NCBI RefSeq assembly: GCF_029637485.1
Contig: NZ_CP069128.1
Span: 1,240,001 to 1,304,000 of the forward strand
Length of the DNA stretch: 64,000 nucleotides
Source of the DNA: Sphingomonas sp. LHG3406-1
GTDB lineage: Bacteria; Pseudomonadota; Alphaproteobacteria; Sphingomonadales; Sphingomonadaceae
Reading direction: 5' to 3'
Within the stretch, counting starts at the first letter, position 1; every line of letters begins with the position of its first letter. The notes under the pieces are model-generated. The model saw only the letters and a program-made list of their open reading frames with translations, was not told the DNA's origin and did not search any database. A program made the position numbers and the translations under genes. This document shows, in pieces, positions 24,835 through 34,253 of this stretch.

Positions 24835-25364
24835 CGCCGGATCGCAAGATCCTCGGCATAGGCCGCCAGCCGCTTGGCCTGGATTGCCAGCACCTGGTCG
24901 ACGAGGGGCGCGAGCTTGCCCGCGCCGCCGTTGGCGAAGCCCGCCGCGCGATAGTTGAGGACCAGTGACGAGCCCGCCGCGGTCGGCTCGATGGCGACCT
25001 GCATGACGCCGGTGGTCGCTTCGGCCAGCAGGGGGCCAAGCGAGCCGGTGAGGACGAGGCGCTTGCCCGGCTCCACATAGGCGACCCGCATATGTTCGAC
25101 ACCGCCGCCGTTCGGCAGGCTCTCGCACCAGCAGCCACCGGGCTTCAATTCGAGGCTGAGGTTGGCGGCCTTGCCGGAGTAGCTGTGATCGCCCGACCAC
25201 CAGCGCGGAAGATCGCCGAAGGCGCGGTAGAGCGCCGCGGGCGGGAGGGCGGTGTCGATGCGGCTTTCGACTTCGAAGCCGTTGCCGCTGGATGACTTGA
25301 CCTCCGCCGCGGCCGGGCTCGCCGCGAGCAGCGACGCCAGGACCAGTAGCAAGCCAGATTTCAT
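24831..25364 (-). CDS. Exported SRPBCC (START-like) domain protein
   Basis: 177-residue protein with a signal peptide (MKSGLLLVLASLLAASPAAA) and a START/Bet v1-like fold seen in FEVESRIDTALPPAALYRAFGDLPRWWSGDHSYSG and GSSLVLNYRAAGFANGG. This is the polyketide-cyclase/AHSA1-like SRPBCC group; the bound ligand and role are unknown. It follows adk on the minus strand (36 bases) and is convergent with folA. The ribosome site GGGGAGGAT lies in a small hairpin (25371-25391). Confidence 0.75.
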   Translation of the reverse strand: MKSGLLLVLASLLAASPAAAEVKSSSGNGFEVESRIDTALPPAALYRAFGDLPRWWSGDHSYSGKAANLSLELKPGGCWCESLPNGGGVEHMRVAYVEPGKRLVLTGSLGPLLAEATTGVMQVAIEPTAAGSSLVLNYRAAGFANGGAGKLAPLVDQVLAIQAKRLAAYAEDLAIRR

Positions 25365-25370
25365 GCAGAT

Positions 25371-25391
25371 ATCCTCCCCGCCGGCGAGGAT
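25371..25391 (-). promoter_or_regulatory. Small hairpin over the ribosome site of the SRPBCC gene
   Basis: ATCCTC and GAGGAT pair around a 9-base loop (itself containing GCCGGC). In the minus-strand transcript the right arm contains the Shine-Dalgarno GGAGGAT of the downstream gene. This could dampen its translation, or be chance in GC-rich DNA. Confidence 0.25.
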
Positions 25392-25399
25392 GGACCTAA

Positions 25400-26050
25400 T
25401 CAGGCGGCGCCGTCCAGCACCGCGTCGATCTGCCGCGACACTTCGTCGACCGAGGCCATGCCGTCGACCCGCGTGACCAGCCCGCGCGCTTCGTAATAGG
25501 GCAGGATCGGCGCGGTCTTGGCGCGATATTCGGCCATGCGGGTGCGTACCGTCTGCTCATTGTCGTCGGGACGGCGCTTGAACTCGTGACCGCCGCAGAC
25601 GTCGCACGTGTCCTGGATCTCGGTAGGCTTGAAGCGGTCGTGATAGGGCGCGCTGCAGGTGGCGCAGGTGAAGCGGCCGGTGATGCGCTCGACCAGCGCT
25701 TCCTCGTCGACTTCGAGTTCGACCACGTGGCTGAGCGAACGGCCGCGCTCACCGAGCAGGATGTCGAGCGCTTCGGCCTGGTGCTGCGTGCGCGGGAAGC
25801 CGTCGAAGATGGCGCCCTTGCCCTCGCTCTGGTCGAGATGCTCGCCGATCAGCGCGGAGACGATGGCGTCGCTGACCAGCTCGCCCGCTTCCATCACGGC
25901 CTTGGCCTTGAGGCCGACCGGAGTGCCGGCCTTAACCGCCGCGCGGAGCATGTCACCGGTCGACAGCTGGACCATGCCGCGCTTCTCGACCAGCCGCTGC
26001 GCCTGCGTTCCCTTGCCCGCGCCGGGCGGTCCGAGGAGGATGATGTCCAA
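25400..26050 (-). CDS. adk: Adenylate kinase
   Basis: Interconverts ATP + AMP and two ADP. The 216-residue long form has Walker A GPPGAGKGTQAQRL, the AMP-site segment LSTGDMLRAAV, GFPRTQHQAEAL and a Cys4 zinc-type lid (CATCSAPYHD and CDVCGG, about 128-151). It is the distal gene after secY, the usual order in the spc region, and 61 bases separate the two with a strong hairpin in between. Confidence 0.96.
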   Translation of the reverse strand: MDIILLGPPGAGKGTQAQRLVEKRGMVQLSTGDMLRAAVKAGTPVGLKAKAVMEAGELVSDAIVSALIGEHLDQSEGKGAIFDGFPRTQHQAEALDILLGERGRSLSHVVELEVDEEALVERITGRFTCATCSAPYHDRFKPTEIQDTCDVCGGHEFKRRPDDNEQTVRTRMAEYRAKTAPILPYYEARGLVTRVDGMASVDEVSRQIDAVLDGAA

Positions 26051-26085
26051 GGCCGGTAAGCTCCCTGTTTCGAAGGCAAGTTGTC

Positions 26086-26105
26086 ACGGGCTCGGGAGAG
26101 CCCGT
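26086..26105 (-). promoter_or_regulatory. Perfect hairpin in the secY-adk spacer
   Basis: ACGGGCTC and GAGCCCGT pair perfectly around a 4-base loop GGGA (plus-strand reading). There is no T-run after it on the minus strand, so it is more likely a processing, stability or attenuation element between secY and adk than a full terminator. Confidence 0.4.
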
Positions 26106-26111
26106 CAAGGC

Positions 26112-27485
26112 TCAGCGTCGAGCCGGACGCCCGCCGCCCTTCAGCTTCGCCTTCTTGATCAGGTCACCATATTGATGCGCGATCAGATGGCCCTGGACCT
26201 GGCTGACCGTGTCCATCGTCACGTTGACGACGATGAGCAGGCTGGTGCCGCCGAGGTAGAAGGGAATGCCGGCCTGGGCGACGGCGAATTCCGGCACCAG
26301 GCAGATGAAGGTGAGATAGGCGGCGCCGATCACCGTGAGGCGGGTCAGCAGGTGGTCGAAGTAATTTTCGGTCGCCTTGCCCGGACGGACGCCCGGGATG
26401 AAGCCGCCATGCTTCTTGAGGTTCTCGGCGGTTTCTTCCGAATTGAACTGCACCGAGGTGTAGAAGAAGCAGAAGAAGACGATGCCGAGCCCGTAAAGGG
26501 TCATGAAGACCGGGCTGCCGTGCTGCAGGTAGGTCGAGAGGGTGATCAGCCACTCGGATTGGCCCTCGGCGCCCGGGGTCGCGCCGGCCATCTGGATGAC
26601 GGTCAGCGGCATCAGCAGCAGCGAGCTGGCGAAGATCGGAGGAATGACGCCGGCGGTGTTGATCTTGATCGGCAGGTGCGAGCGCTCCTGCGCCATCATG
26701 CCTCGGGCGGTGGCGCGCTTGGGATACTGGATCAGCACCCGGCGCTGCGCGCGCTCCATGAAGCAGATGAACAGGATCAGGCCGACCACCAGCGCGATGA
26801 CGAAGACGATCAGCAGCGGGTCGATGGTGTTGCTGCGGCCGCCTTCGAGCAACTGCGCGAGGGTGCGCGGGAGCGTGGCGACGATGCCGGCCATGATGAT
26901 CAGGCTGATCCCGTTGCCGATTCCGCGGGCAGTGATCTGCTCGCCGATCCACATCAGGAACAGGGTGCCGCCGACGAGGCTGATGGTGGCGGCGACGCGG
27001 AACATGACGCCGGGCTCGACCACCGCGGGGACGCCCTGCGTCGCTCCGAGGCCCTCGAGGCCGACGGCGATGAAATAGCCCTGCACCGTGGTCAGCAGGA
27101 CCGTCAGGTAGCGGGTGTACTGGTTGAGCCGCTTGCGCCCGGTCTCGCCCTCTTTCTTGAGGGCCATCCACGGGCCGTACATGGTCGCGCCCAATTGCAC
27201 GACGATGGAAGCGGTGATGTAGGGCATGACGCCGAGCGCGATGATGCTCATCCGCTCCAGGCTGCCGCCCGAGAAGGTGTTGAAGAAGTCGAGGACGCCG
27301 CCGCGCTGCGTGTTGAACAGCTCGGCCATGGCGGCGGGATCGATGCCGGGCATGGGCACGTGGCTCAGCAGCCGGAACAGGATCAGCGCACCGATCGTGA
27401 ACCAGATGCGCTTCTTGAGCTCGGTCGCCTTGCCGAAGTTGGCGAGGCTGATGTTCGAAGCCAGTTGTTCGGCCTGCGATGCCAT
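26112..27485 (-). CDS. secY: Preprotein translocase subunit SecY
   Basis: Central pore of the Sec translocon, 457 residues with ten predicted membrane helices. Family segments include LLSHVPMPGIDPAAM, GGSLERMSIIALGVMPYITASI, EGETGRKRLNQYTRYLT and the C-terminal cytoplasmic loops around KKHGGFIPGVRPGKATENY. It follows rplO after a 159-base spacer that carries a palindromic repeat, and precedes adk. The gene is complete with no defect seen. Confidence 0.97.
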   Translation of the reverse strand: MASQAEQLASNISLANFGKATELKKRIWFTIGALILFRLLSHVPMPGIDPAAMAELFNTQRGGVLDFFNTFSGGSLERMSIIALGVMPYITASIVVQLGATMYGPWMALKKEGETGRKRLNQYTRYLTVLLTTVQGYFIAVGLEGLGATQGVPAVVEPGVMFRVAATISLVGGTLFLMWIGEQITARGIGNGISLIIMAGIVATLPRTLAQLLEGGRSNTIDPLLIVFVIALVVGLILFICFMERAQRRVLIQYPKRATARGMMAQERSHLPIKINTAGVIPPIFASSLLLMPLTVIQMAGATPGAEGQSEWLITLSTYLQHGSPVFMTLYGLGIVFFCFFYTSVQFNSEETAENLKKHGGFIPGVRPGKATENYFDHLLTRLTVIGAAYLTFICLVPEFAVAQAGIPFYLGGTSLLIVVNVTMDTVSQVQGHLIAHQYGDLIKKAKLKGGGRPARR

Positions 27486-27544
27486 GTCGTTTGTTCGTCC
27501 CTACCCCAGGCGGACCATATAGGGGCCTGCGCTGCGGATGAAAG

Positions 27545-27632
27545 CCGTTCTCCGGCGAAAGCGGGAGCCCAGTGCCTTCTTCATCGCTGGAGAAAGGGGA
27601 AACTGGGCCCCGCCCCGGCCTGAGCCGGGGTC
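27545..27632. repeat. REP-like palindromic element in the rplO-secY spacer
   Basis: Three inverted-repeat parts are visible: CTCCGGC/GCGGGAG around GAAA (27550-27567), GCCCAGT (27567-27573) with ACTGGGC (27602-27608), and CCCCGGC-CTGA-GCCGGGG (27613-27630). The makeup resembles the dispersed palindromic intergenic repeats common in sphingomonad genomes (general knowledge). Its copy number cannot be judged from this window. Confidence 0.5.
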
Positions 27633-27644
27633 GCCGGGGATCGG

Positions 27645-28196
27645 TTACTTGCCCTGCTTGGTGGCCTTGTCGGCGATGCGCGCTTCCCGCGCCTTGCCCT
27701 TCTTGGCCTTGGCCAGCTCGGCCGGATCCTTGCGCTCGATCAGCTCGACGCTGCCGCCAGCCTTTTCGATCGCCTCACGGGCGCCCTTGCTGACGCCGGC
27801 GACGCGGAAGTTCAGCTTGGCCGAGAAGTCGCCCTTGCCGAGGATGCGGACGCCGTCCTTGCCGCCACGGCCGACGCCGGCGGCCTTCAGCGCCGCATGG
27901 TCGATGGTGCCATTGGCGTCGAGCGTGCCGGCATCGACCAGCTTCTGGATCGCACCGAGGTTCACCTCGGCATGGTCGCGGGCGAAGATGTTGTTGAAGC
28001 CGCGCTTCGGCAGCCGCATGTGGAGCGGCATCTGGCCGCCCTCGAAGCCGAAGATGGAGACGCCCGAGCGGCTCTTCTGGCCCTTCTGGCCGCGACCGCC
28101 GGTCTTGCCGACGCCGGAGCCGATGCCGCGGCCGACGCGGACGCGGCTCTTGCGGGCACCAGGATTGTCGCGGAGGTCGTTGAGCTTGATCGTCAT
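27645..28196 (-). CDS. rplO: 50S ribosomal protein L15
   Basis: 183 residues starting [18 protein letters not shown], with the Gly-rich [20 protein letters not shown] and [18 protein letters not shown] of L15. A C-terminal Lys/Ala-rich tail makes it about 40 residues longer than the E. coli protein (144). I start at ATG 28196; the longer frame runs into the upstream palindromic element. It follows rpmD after a 153-base spacer holding that element. Confidence 0.96.
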   Translation of the reverse strand: MTIKLNDLRDNPGARKSRVRVGRGIGSGVGKTGGRGQKGQKSRSGVSIFGFEGGQMPLHMRLPKRGFNNIFARDHAEVNLGAIQKLVDAGTLDANGTIDHAALKAAGVGRGGKDGVRILGKGDFSAKLNFRVAGVSKGAREAIEKAGGSVELIERKDPAELAKAKKGKAREARIADKATKQGK

Positions 28197-28231
28197 GTTC
28201 TGCACTCGCTTTCGCTTTTGTCGCGCTTGGC

Positions 28232-28341
28232 TCCCCGCCCGCTGGCGGGAGGGGAAGAGCCGCTGGATGCGGCGAAGGGAGGGTCTGTCATGCGATTGCT
28301 CGCACAGGCCCTCCCCCGGCCCCTCCCGCAAGCGGGAGGGG
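28232..28341. repeat. Three-hairpin palindromic repeat element in the rpmD-rplO spacer
   Basis: Three stems follow each other. 28232-28255 has arms TCCCC-x-CCCGC and GCGGG-x-GGGGA. 28277-28315 has a 12-pair stem GGGAGGG-T-CTGT / ACAG-G-CCCTCCC with a 15-base loop. 28320-28341 is a perfect 10-bp stem CCCCTCCCGC / GCGGGAGGGG with loop AA. The outer two hairpins are near copies of each other. This looks like a composite REP/BIME-type element inserted within the spc operon. Confidence 0.65.
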
Positions 28342-28349
28342 AAATGGAC

Positions 28350-28526
28350 TTACTTCTCGACGCTCAGCAGATGCTGCACCTTGCGGATCTGGCCGAGGAC
28401 CTCGGGGGTCTCTTCCACTTCCACGGTGCGGTGCATCTTGTTGAGGCCGAGACCGACCAGCGTCGCGCGCTGGGTCTTGTCGCGGCGGATGGGCGAACCC
28501 GTCTGCGTGATCTTGATGGTCGCCAC
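28350..28526 (-). CDS. rpmD: 50S ribosomal protein L30
   Basis: 58 residues, beginning (GTG)[19 protein letters not shown] and continuing [18 protein letters not shown] and a C-terminal [10 protein letters not shown], the full L30 pattern. It uses a GTG start with GGAG inside the end of rpsE. Position between rpsE and rplO is the standard spc order. Confidence 0.95.
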   Translation of the reverse strand: MATIKITQTGSPIRRDKTQRATLVGLGLNKMHRTVEVEETPEVLGQIRKVQHLLSVEK

Positions 28527-28531
28527 GTCAG

Positions 28532-29290
28532 TTACTCCGTGATGCTGTCGGCGGTGGCCTCGGCCTCCGCCTGGCTCACGCCACCGCGGCCGAGCAGGTC
28601 GGCGACCTTCTTGCCGCGACGCTGCGCCACCGAACGGGGGCTGGTCTGATCCTTGAGCGCCTCGAAGGTCGCCCGGATCATGTTGTAGGGGTTGGAGGTG
28701 CCAACCGACTTGGTCACCACGTCGGCAACGCCCAGGCTCTCGAAGATGGCGCGCATCGGGCCACCCGCGATGATGCCGGTACCGGCGGGCGCCGCACGAA
28801 GCGCGACCTTGCCGGCGCCGAAGTGGCCCTTGCCGTCATGATGGAGCGTGCGACCGTCGCGCAGCGGAACCCGGATCATGGCCTTCTTGGCCGCCGCGGT
28901 CGCCTTGCTGATGGCTTCCGGCACTTCGCGGGCCTTGCCGTGGCCGAAGCCCGCACGACCCTTGCCGTCGCCAACCACGACCAGCGCCGCGAAGCCGAAG
29001 CGCTTGCCGCCCTTCACGGTCTTGGAGACGCGGTTGATGTGGACCAGCTTCTCGATCAGCTCTTCGCCGCCATCGTCGTCTTGGTTGCGACCGCCACGGC
29101 GATCGTCACGACGGCCACGGTTGCCGCCGCCGCGATTGTCACGGCCACCGCCGCCACCACGACCGCCACGGCCGCCACGCGGACCGCGAGCTTCCTGCTG
29201 CGGCGCCGGAGCGCCAGCGTCGGCAGCCTCGGCCGCGGCCGGAGCGTCCGGATTGCCAGCCTGGGTCTGGGTTTCGATCTCGTCAGCCAT
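28532..29290 (-). CDS. rpsE: 30S ribosomal protein S5 with long N-terminal extension
   Basis: S5 acts in decoding accuracy and translocation. The 252-residue product has the normal S5 core (about 85 on: [58 protein letters not shown]) preceded by an 80-residue extension. The extension has an acidic/Ala-rich lead, then a Gly/Arg-rich stretch ([17 protein letters not shown], about 38-70) and an acidic DDDGGEE. E. coli S5 has 167 residues. I use ATG 29290, with GGAG upstream; a GTG three bases earlier is in frame. Confidence 0.95.
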   Translation of the reverse strand: MADEIETQTQAGNPDAPAAAEAADAGAPAPQQEARGPRGGRGGRGGGGGRDNRGGGNRGRRDDRRGGRNQDDDGGEELIEKLVHINRVSKTVKGGKRFGFAALVVVGDGKGRAGFGHGKAREVPEAISKATAAAKKAMIRVPLRDGRTLHHDGKGHFGAGKVALRAAPAGTGIIAGGPMRAIFESLGVADVVTKSVGTSNPYNMIRATFEALKDQTSPRSVAQRRGKKVADLLGRGGVSQAEAEATADSITE

Positions 29291-29293
29291 CAC

Positions 29294-29647
29294 TTAGAAC
29301 TCCAGACCGCCCTCTCGGGCGGCGTCGGCCAGGGCCTTGACCCGGCCATGGAAGAGGAACCCGCCGCGGTCGAACACGACCCGGTCGATACCGGCAGCCT
29401 TGGCGCGCTCGGCCAGCGTCTTGCCGACGAGCTTGGCGCCCTCGGTCGTCGCATTGGCGTTGCCGCGCAGGTCCTTGTCGAGCGTCGAGGCAGCCGCGAC
29501 GGTGCGACCCTCGGCGTCGTCGATGATCTGCGCGTAGATGTGCCGGCCCGAACGGTGCACCGACAAACGCGGCTTGCCCGAAGCGCGGGCCCGCAGCGCC
29601 GTGCGCACGCGGCGCCGGCGGCGATCGAAAAGGGAGAGCTTGGCCAT
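29294..29647 (-). CDS. rplR: 50S ribosomal protein L18
   Basis: 117 residues, [20 protein letters not shown], with [18 protein letters not shown] and a C-terminal [28 protein letters not shown]: typical L18, which helps bind 5S rRNA. Its ATG shares one base with the rplF stop (TAATG), a pattern repeated several times in this cluster. Confidence 0.96.
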   Translation of the reverse strand: MAKLSLFDRRRRRVRTALRARASGKPRLSVHRSGRHIYAQIIDDAEGRTVAAASTLDKDLRGNANATTEGAKLVGKTLAERAKAAGIDRVVFDRGGFLFHGRVKALADAAREGGLEF

Positions 29648-30183
29648 TACTTCTTCTTCCCTTCCTTGCGGAAGATGAACTCGCCGCGATACTTGATGCC
29701 CTTGCCCTTGTAGGGCTCCGGCTTGCGCCAGCGGCGGATCTCAGCCGCGACCTGACCGACCTTCTGCTTGTCGATGCCGCTGATCTCGACCGTGTTGGGG
29801 TCGGGAGTCTTGACGTCGATGCCTTCGGGGATCGCGTAGTTGACGTCGTGGCTGTAGCCGAGCTGCAGGCGCAGGTTCTTGCCCTGGGCCGCGGCGCGAT
29901 AGCCGACGCCGGTGATCTCGAGCACCTTGGTGAAGCCTTCGGTCACGCCGGTGACCAGGTTCGACACGTTGGTGCGCTGCATGCCCCAGGCAGCGCGCGA
30001 GCGCTGGCTATCGTTGACCGGCTGCACGCTGATCTGACCGTCCTCGACCGAGGTACGGACCAGCTCGTCGAGCACGGTCATCGAAAGGGTGCCCTTGGGG
30101 CCCTTGACGCTCAGGGTCTGCCCCTCGAGGGTCGCCGTCACCCCGGCCGGAACCGGGACCGGCTTCTTGCCGATACGGGACAT
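29647..30183 (-). CDS. rplF: 50S ribosomal protein L6
   Basis: 178 residues from ATG 30183 ([15 protein letters not shown]), with [26 protein letters not shown] and the C-terminal [17 protein letters not shown] of L6. A longer frame extends into rpsH but ATG 30183 is the family start, one base after the rpsH stop. Confidence 0.96.
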   Translation of the reverse strand: MSRIGKKPVPVPAGVTATLEGQTLSVKGPKGTLSMTVLDELVRTSVEDGQISVQPVNDSQRSRAAWGMQRTNVSNLVTGVTEGFTKVLEITGVGYRAAAQGKNLRLQLGYSHDVNYAIPEGIDVKTPDPNTVEISGIDKQKVGQVAAEIRRWRKPEPYKGKGIKYRGEFIFRKEGKKK

Positions 30184-30184
30184 C

Positions 30185-30580
30185 TTAGAACACCTCCGCC
30201 AGAACCTCGCCGCCGACGTTCTGCTCACGCGCTTCCGCATCGGAAAGCACGCCGCGCGGCGTCGAGACGATGGTCATGCCAAGACCGTTGCGGACCCGGG
30301 GCAGCTCACGGGCGCCCGAATAGACCCGGCGACCGGGCTTCGAGACGCGCGCCAGATGCTGGATCGCAGGCTGGCCTTCGAAATATTTGAGTTCGATCCG
30401 CAGGCCCTTCTGGCCCGCCAGCTCCTCTTCCGAGTAGCCACGGATATAGCCTTCGCGCTGAAGCACGTCGAGGACGTGCGCACGCAGCTTGGAAGCCGGC
30501 GTCAGGACGCTGTCCTTCTTCGCCTGCTGGCCGTTGCGGATGCGGGTGAGCATGTCACCCAGGGGATCGGTCATCGCCAT
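30185..30580 (-). CDS. rpsH: 30S ribosomal protein S8
   Basis: 131 residues, [19 protein letters not shown], ending with the S8 signature [33 protein letters not shown]. In E. coli S8 is the autogenous repressor of the spc operon. Standard position between rpsN and rplF. Confidence 0.97.
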   Translation of the reverse strand: MAMTDPLGDMLTRIRNGQQAKKDSVLTPASKLRAHVLDVLQREGYIRGYSEEELAGQKGLRIELKYFEGQPAIQHLARVSKPGRRVYSGARELPRVRNGLGMTIVSTPRGVLSDAEAREQNVGGEVLAEVF

Positions 30581-30592
30581 CTTGCGGTGTCC

Positions 30593-30898
30593 TTACCAGC
30601 TCGACTTGGTGAGGCCGGGAATCAGGCCCTTGTTGCCCATTTCCCGAAGCATCACGCGCGAGAGACGGAACTTGCGGTAGTAAGCGCGGGGACGACCCGT
30701 CAGCTCGCACCGGTTGCGGATACGGGTCGGATTGCCGTTGCGCGGCAGCTCCGCCATCTTCAGACGCGCGATCAGACGCTCGGTCTCGTCGAGGCTCTCG
30801 TCGTTCGCGAGGGCCTTCAGCTTGGCGTACTTGGCCGCCTGCTTCTCGACGAGCTTCTTGCGACGCTCGTTCTTGTTGATGGAACTCAGTTTCGCCAT
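30593..30898 (-). CDS. rpsN: 30S ribosomal protein S14
   Basis: 101 residues, [19 protein letters not shown], with [21 protein letters not shown] and a C-terminal [11 protein letters not shown]. It is the long zinc-independent S14 type (only one Cys in the usual zinc-knuckle region). Confidence 0.97.
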   Translation of the reverse strand: MAKLSSINKNERRKKLVEKQAAKYAKLKALANDESLDETERLIARLKMAELPRNGNPTRIRNRCELTGRPRAYYRKFRLSRVMLREMGNKGLIPGLTKSSW

Positions 30899-30919
30899 GA
30901 CTTAAGTTCTCCTAACCGC

Positions 30920-31504
30920 TTACGCGGCAGCCTTTTGCTGTTCAGCGTCTGCGGGGAACGGGAAGTTGAAGAGGCGGAGCAGCTCGCGCGCTTCCTCGTC
31001 GGTCTTCGCCGTGGTGGTGACGATGATGTCCATGCCCCGGACCTTGTCGATCTGGTCATAGTTGATCTCGGGGAACACGATCTGCTCCTTGAGACCCATC
31101 GCGTAATTGCCGCGCCCGTCGAAGCTCTTCGGGTTGAGGCCGCGGAAGTCGCGGACTCGGGGAAGAGCGATGGTCACGAGCCGGTCGAGGAACTCGTACA
31201 TGCGTTCGCGGCGAAGGGTGACCTTGCAACCGATCGGCATGCCTTCACGCAGCTTGAACTGCGCGATCGAGGTCCGGGCCTTGGTGATCACCGGCTTCTG
31301 ACCCGCGATCAGCTGCATCTCGGCAGCAGCGGCCTCGACCTTTTTCTTGTCCTGGGTCGCCTCGCCGACGCCCATGTTGATGACGATCTTGTCGAGGCGC
31401 GGGACCTCCATCCGGTTCTTGTAACCGAACTTCTCGGTCATCGCCTTGGCGATGCGGTTATCGTAGTCCGCCTTCAGGCGGGGCGTGTAGCTGGCCTCAG
31501 CCAT
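30920..31504 (-). CDS. rplE: 50S ribosomal protein L5
   Basis: 194 residues, with [44 protein letters not shown] and [23 protein letters not shown] of L5, the 5S-rRNA-binding protein. The start overlaps the rplX stop by 8 bases. The C-terminus is extended by about 15 Ala/Gln-rich residues. Confidence 0.97.
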   Translation of the reverse strand: MAEASYTPRLKADYDNRIAKAMTEKFGYKNRMEVPRLDKIVINMGVGEATQDKKKVEAAAAEMQLIAGQKPVITKARTSIAQFKLREGMPIGCKVTLRRERMYEFLDRLVTIALPRVRDFRGLNPKSFDGRGNYAMGLKEQIVFPEINYDQIDKVRGMDIIVTTTAKTDEEARELLRLFNFPFPADAEQQKAAA

Positions 31505-31817
31505 TGATCAGCTCTCCGGACTTGACCGCGACGCGCACCTTCTTGCCGTCGCGTTCCTCGAAGCGCACGCGGGTGGCCTTGCCGGTCTTGGGATCGGCAA
31601 TGGCGACCTTGCTGACGTGCAGCGGCGCTTCCTTGCGCTCCAGACCGCCCTGCGGGGCCGCCTGGGTCGGCTTCTTGTGACGAACGGCGATGTTGACGCC
31701 GGCCACCACGACCTTCTGTTCCTTCGGGCTGGAGCGGATGACCTCGCCGGTCTTCCCCTTGTCCTTGCCCGACAGGACGACGACCTTGTCGCCCTTCTTG
31801 ATCTTCGCGGCGGCCAT
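31497..31817 (-). CDS. rplX: 50S ribosomal protein L24
   Basis: 106 residues, with the KOW motif [19 protein letters not shown] and [14 protein letters not shown], standard L24, an assembly initiator of the large subunit. Shares its first base with the last base of rplN. Confidence 0.97.
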   Translation of the reverse strand: MAAAKIKKGDKVVVLSGKDKGKTGEVIRSSPKEQKVVVAGVNIAVRHKKPTQAAPQGGLERKEAPLHVSKVAIADPKTGKATRVRFEERDGKKVRVAVKSGELING

Positions 31818-32185
31818 TACAGCACCTCAGGCGCGAGAGAGATGATCTTCATGTGCTTCTTGGCGCGCAGTTCGCGCACCACCGGCCCGAAGATACGGGT
31901 GCCGATCGGCTCCTCGTTCTTGTTGACCAGCACGGCGGCATTGCTGTCGAAGCGGATCACCGAACCGTCGGGACGGCGGATGTCCTTGGCGGTGCGAACG
32001 ATGACGGCGCGGTGCACGTCACCCTTCTTCACGCGGCCCTTCGGAGCGGCTTCCTTGACGGAGACGACGATGATGTCGCCGACGCCAGCGGTGCGGCGCT
32101 TGGACCCGCCAAGCACCTTGATGCACATGACGCGCTTGGCGCCGCTGTTGTCCGCGACGTCCAGGTTGGACTGCATCTGGATCAT
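31817..32185 (-). CDS. rplN: 50S ribosomal protein L14
   Basis: 122 residues, [20 protein letters not shown], with [21 protein letters not shown] and [28 protein letters not shown]: full-length L14. Confidence 0.97.
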   Translation of the reverse strand: MIQMQSNLDVADNSGAKRVMCIKVLGGSKRRTAGVGDIIVVSVKEAAPKGRVKKGDVHRAVIVRTAKDIRRPDGSVIRFDSNAAVLVNKNEEPIGTRIFGPVVRELRAKKHMKIISLAPEVL

Positions 32186-32214
32186 GGTTCTACCCTATCC
32201 TTCTTCGCGGACGC

Positions 32215-32490
32215 TCAGACGTTGGCCGCTTCGGCGAGGTCCGAGGCACGCGCCTCGTTCACCCGCTCGATCACGGTCCAGGTCTTGAGCTTGGAAACGG
32301 GGGCGCACTCCTGGATGCGCACCTGCTCGCCCACGCTGTAGGCATTCGCCTCGTCGTGAGCATGATACTTCTTCGACAGCTTGATGATCTTGCCGTAGAG
32401 CGGGTGCTTCACCCGCCGCTCGACACGGACCACCACCGTCTTGTCACCCTTGTCGGACACGATCGTGCCGGTGAGGACGCGCTTGGGCAT
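32215..32490 (-). CDS. rpsQ: 30S ribosomal protein S17
   Basis: 91 residues, [21 protein letters not shown], with [16 protein letters not shown] and [21 protein letters not shown] of S17. Standard position between rpmC and rplN. Confidence 0.97.
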   Translation of the reverse strand: MPKRVLTGTIVSDKGDKTVVVRVERRVKHPLYGKIIKLSKKYHAHDEANAYSVGEQVRIQECAPVSKLKTWTVIERVNEARASDLAEAANV

Positions 32491-32503
32491 CTCTTGTCTC
32501 TCC

Positions 32504-32716
32504 TCAGCCCTGCGCAGCCGGCGCGGTCTTCGCGCGCTGGCCCTGCAGGGTCTTGATCCGGGCGATGGTCCGGCGGACCTCGCGCACCCGGCTCGGCTTC
32601 TCGAGCTGGTTGGTGGCGGCCTGGAAGCGCAGGTTGAACTGCTCGCGCTTCAGTTCGCCGAGCTGGGTCGCCAGCTGGTCGTCGGTCTTCACCGACAAAT
32701 CGTCACGCTTCGCCAT
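32504..32716 (-). CDS. rpmC: 50S ribosomal protein L29
   Basis: 70 residues, [20 protein letters not shown], with [22 protein letters not shown] and [11 protein letters not shown], the L29 two-helix pattern near the nascent-chain exit. Confidence 0.96.
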   Translation of the reverse strand: MAKRDDLSVKTDDQLATQLGELKREQFNLRFQAATNQLEKPSRVREVRRTIARIKTLQGQRAKTAPAAQG

Positions 32717-32718
32717 GG

Positions 32719-33150
32719 TCAGTCGGCCTCAACCAGGGTTTCGCCAAGGCGGGCGACCACCTTGACCTTGATGGGGAGCTTCTCCGCCGCACGCTCGAAA
32801 GCGGTCTTGGCGAGCGGGCCCGGAACGCCGTCCAGCTCGAACAGGATGCGGCCGGGCTTGACCCGGGCGACCCAATATTCGGGCGAACCCTTGCCCGAGC
32901 CCATGCGGACTTCGGCAGGCTTCGACGACACCGGCACGTCCGGGAAGATCCGGATCCACAAGCGCCCCTGGCGCTTGATGTGGCGGGTGATCGCGCGGCG
33001 GGCCGCTTCGATCTGGCGGGCGGTGATCCGCTCCGGCTCCATCGCCTTCAGGCCGAAGGCGCCGAAGTTGAGCTCGGTGCCACCCTTGGCATTGCCATGG
33101 ATGCGGCCCTTGAAGGCCTTGCGGAACTTGGTGCGCTTGGGCTGCAACAT
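32719..33150 (-). CDS. rplP: 50S ribosomal protein L16
   Basis: 143 residues, [19 protein letters not shown], with [30 protein letters not shown] and the conserved Arg-loop [23 protein letters not shown], where L16 is usually hydroxylated. Two bases separate it from rpmC. Confidence 0.97.
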   Translation of the reverse strand: MLQPKRTKFRKAFKGRIHGNAKGGTELNFGAFGLKAMEPERITARQIEAARRAITRHIKRQGRLWIRIFPDVPVSSKPAEVRMGSGKGSPEYWVARVKPGRILFELDGVPGPLAKTAFERAAEKLPIKVKVVARLGETLVEAD

Positions 33151-33162
33151 TGGTTCTGTTCC

Positions 33163-33876
33163 TTACCGGCGCCGGTCGTCGTCACGCGCGGGGCGGACGC
33201 CGGAAGTCTGCGCTTCCATCATCAGGCGGTCCTGGGCCATCGGATCGTGGCCGAGGATCTCACCCTTGAACACCCAGACCTTGACGCCGCACACGCCATA
33301 AGCGGTGTGGGCCTGGGCCTCGGCATAGTCGACGTTGCCGCGCAGCGTGTGCAGCGGAACGCGGCCTTCGCGATACCATTCGGTCCGGGCGATCTCCGCG
33401 CCGCCAAGACGGCCGGCGCAGGTGATGCGGATGCCCTCGGCGCCGAGGCGAAGGGCCGACTGGACGGCCCGCTTCATGGCACGACGGAAAGCGATACGGC
33501 GCTCGAGCTGGTCGGCGACGCCCTGGGCGACCAGGCGCGCGTCGATCTCGGGCTTGCGGATCTCGACGATGTTGAGGCTGACTTCCGAACCCGTCATCTT
33601 GGACAGGGTCTTCTTCAGCTTCTCGATGTCCGAGCCCTTCTTGCCGATGATCACGCCGGGGCGTGCGGCATAGATGGAGACGCGGCACAGCTTCGCCGGA
33701 CGCTCGATCACCACCTTGGAGATGGCGGCCTGTGGCAGCGACTTGACGATGTACTGGCGGATCTTGAGGTCCTCGAGCAGCAGCCGCCCGTAGTCCTGGC
33801 CTTCCGCGAACCAGCGGCTGTCCCAGGTACGGTTGATCTGCAGCCGGAGGCCGACGGGGTTAGACTTCTGACCCAT
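33163..33876 (-). CDS. rpsC: 30S ribosomal protein S3
   Basis: 237 residues, [20 protein letters not shown], with a KH domain ([19 protein letters not shown]) and the S3 C-terminal domain ([33 protein letters not shown]). Shares one base with the rplV stop. Confidence 0.97.
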   Translation of the reverse strand: MGQKSNPVGLRLQINRTWDSRWFAEGQDYGRLLLEDLKIRQYIVKSLPQAAISKVVIERPAKLCRVSIYAARPGVIIGKKGSDIEKLKKTLSKMTGSEVSLNIVEIRKPEIDARLVAQGVADQLERRIAFRRAMKRAVQSALRLGAEGIRITCAGRLGGAEIARTEWYREGRVPLHTLRGNVDYAEAQAHTAYGVCGVKVWVFKGEILGHDPMAQDRLMMEAQTSGVRPARDDDRRR

Positions 33877-34253
33877 TAGGCTTCTTCCTGCTCGCGAACG
33901 ACGACGCGGATGCGGCTGAACGGCTTGACGATCCGGCTCGAACGGCCACGCGCACGGGTCGCGAAACGCTTCATCGAGATCGACTTGCCAACGCTGGCCT
34001 CGGCGACGACGAGCGCGTCGACGTCGAGGTTGTGGTTGTTCTCGGCATTGGCCACGGCCGAAGCCAGGACCTTGTACACGTCCTCGCTCATGCCCTTGGT
34101 GCTGAACTTCAGGATGTTCAGCGCTTCCTCGACCTTGCGGCCGCGGATGAGCTGGGCAACCAGGTTCAGCTTGCGGGCCGAGCCACGGATGGTGTTACCG
34201 ACGGCGAGCGCTTCCTTGTCGCCCACCTTGCGGGGTGCTGCAGCCTTGGACAT
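33876..34253 (-). CDS. rplV: 50S ribosomal protein L22
   Basis: 125 residues with the L22 core [29 protein letters not shown] and the tunnel loop around [24 protein letters not shown]. Shares one base with the rpsS stop and one with the rpsC start. Confidence 0.97.
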   Translation of the reverse strand: MSKAAAPRKVGDKEALAVGNTIRGSARKLNLVAQLIRGRKVEEALNILKFSTKGMSEDVYKVLASAVANAENNHNLDVDALVVAEASVGKSISMKRFATRARGRSSRIVKPFSRIRVVVREQEEA

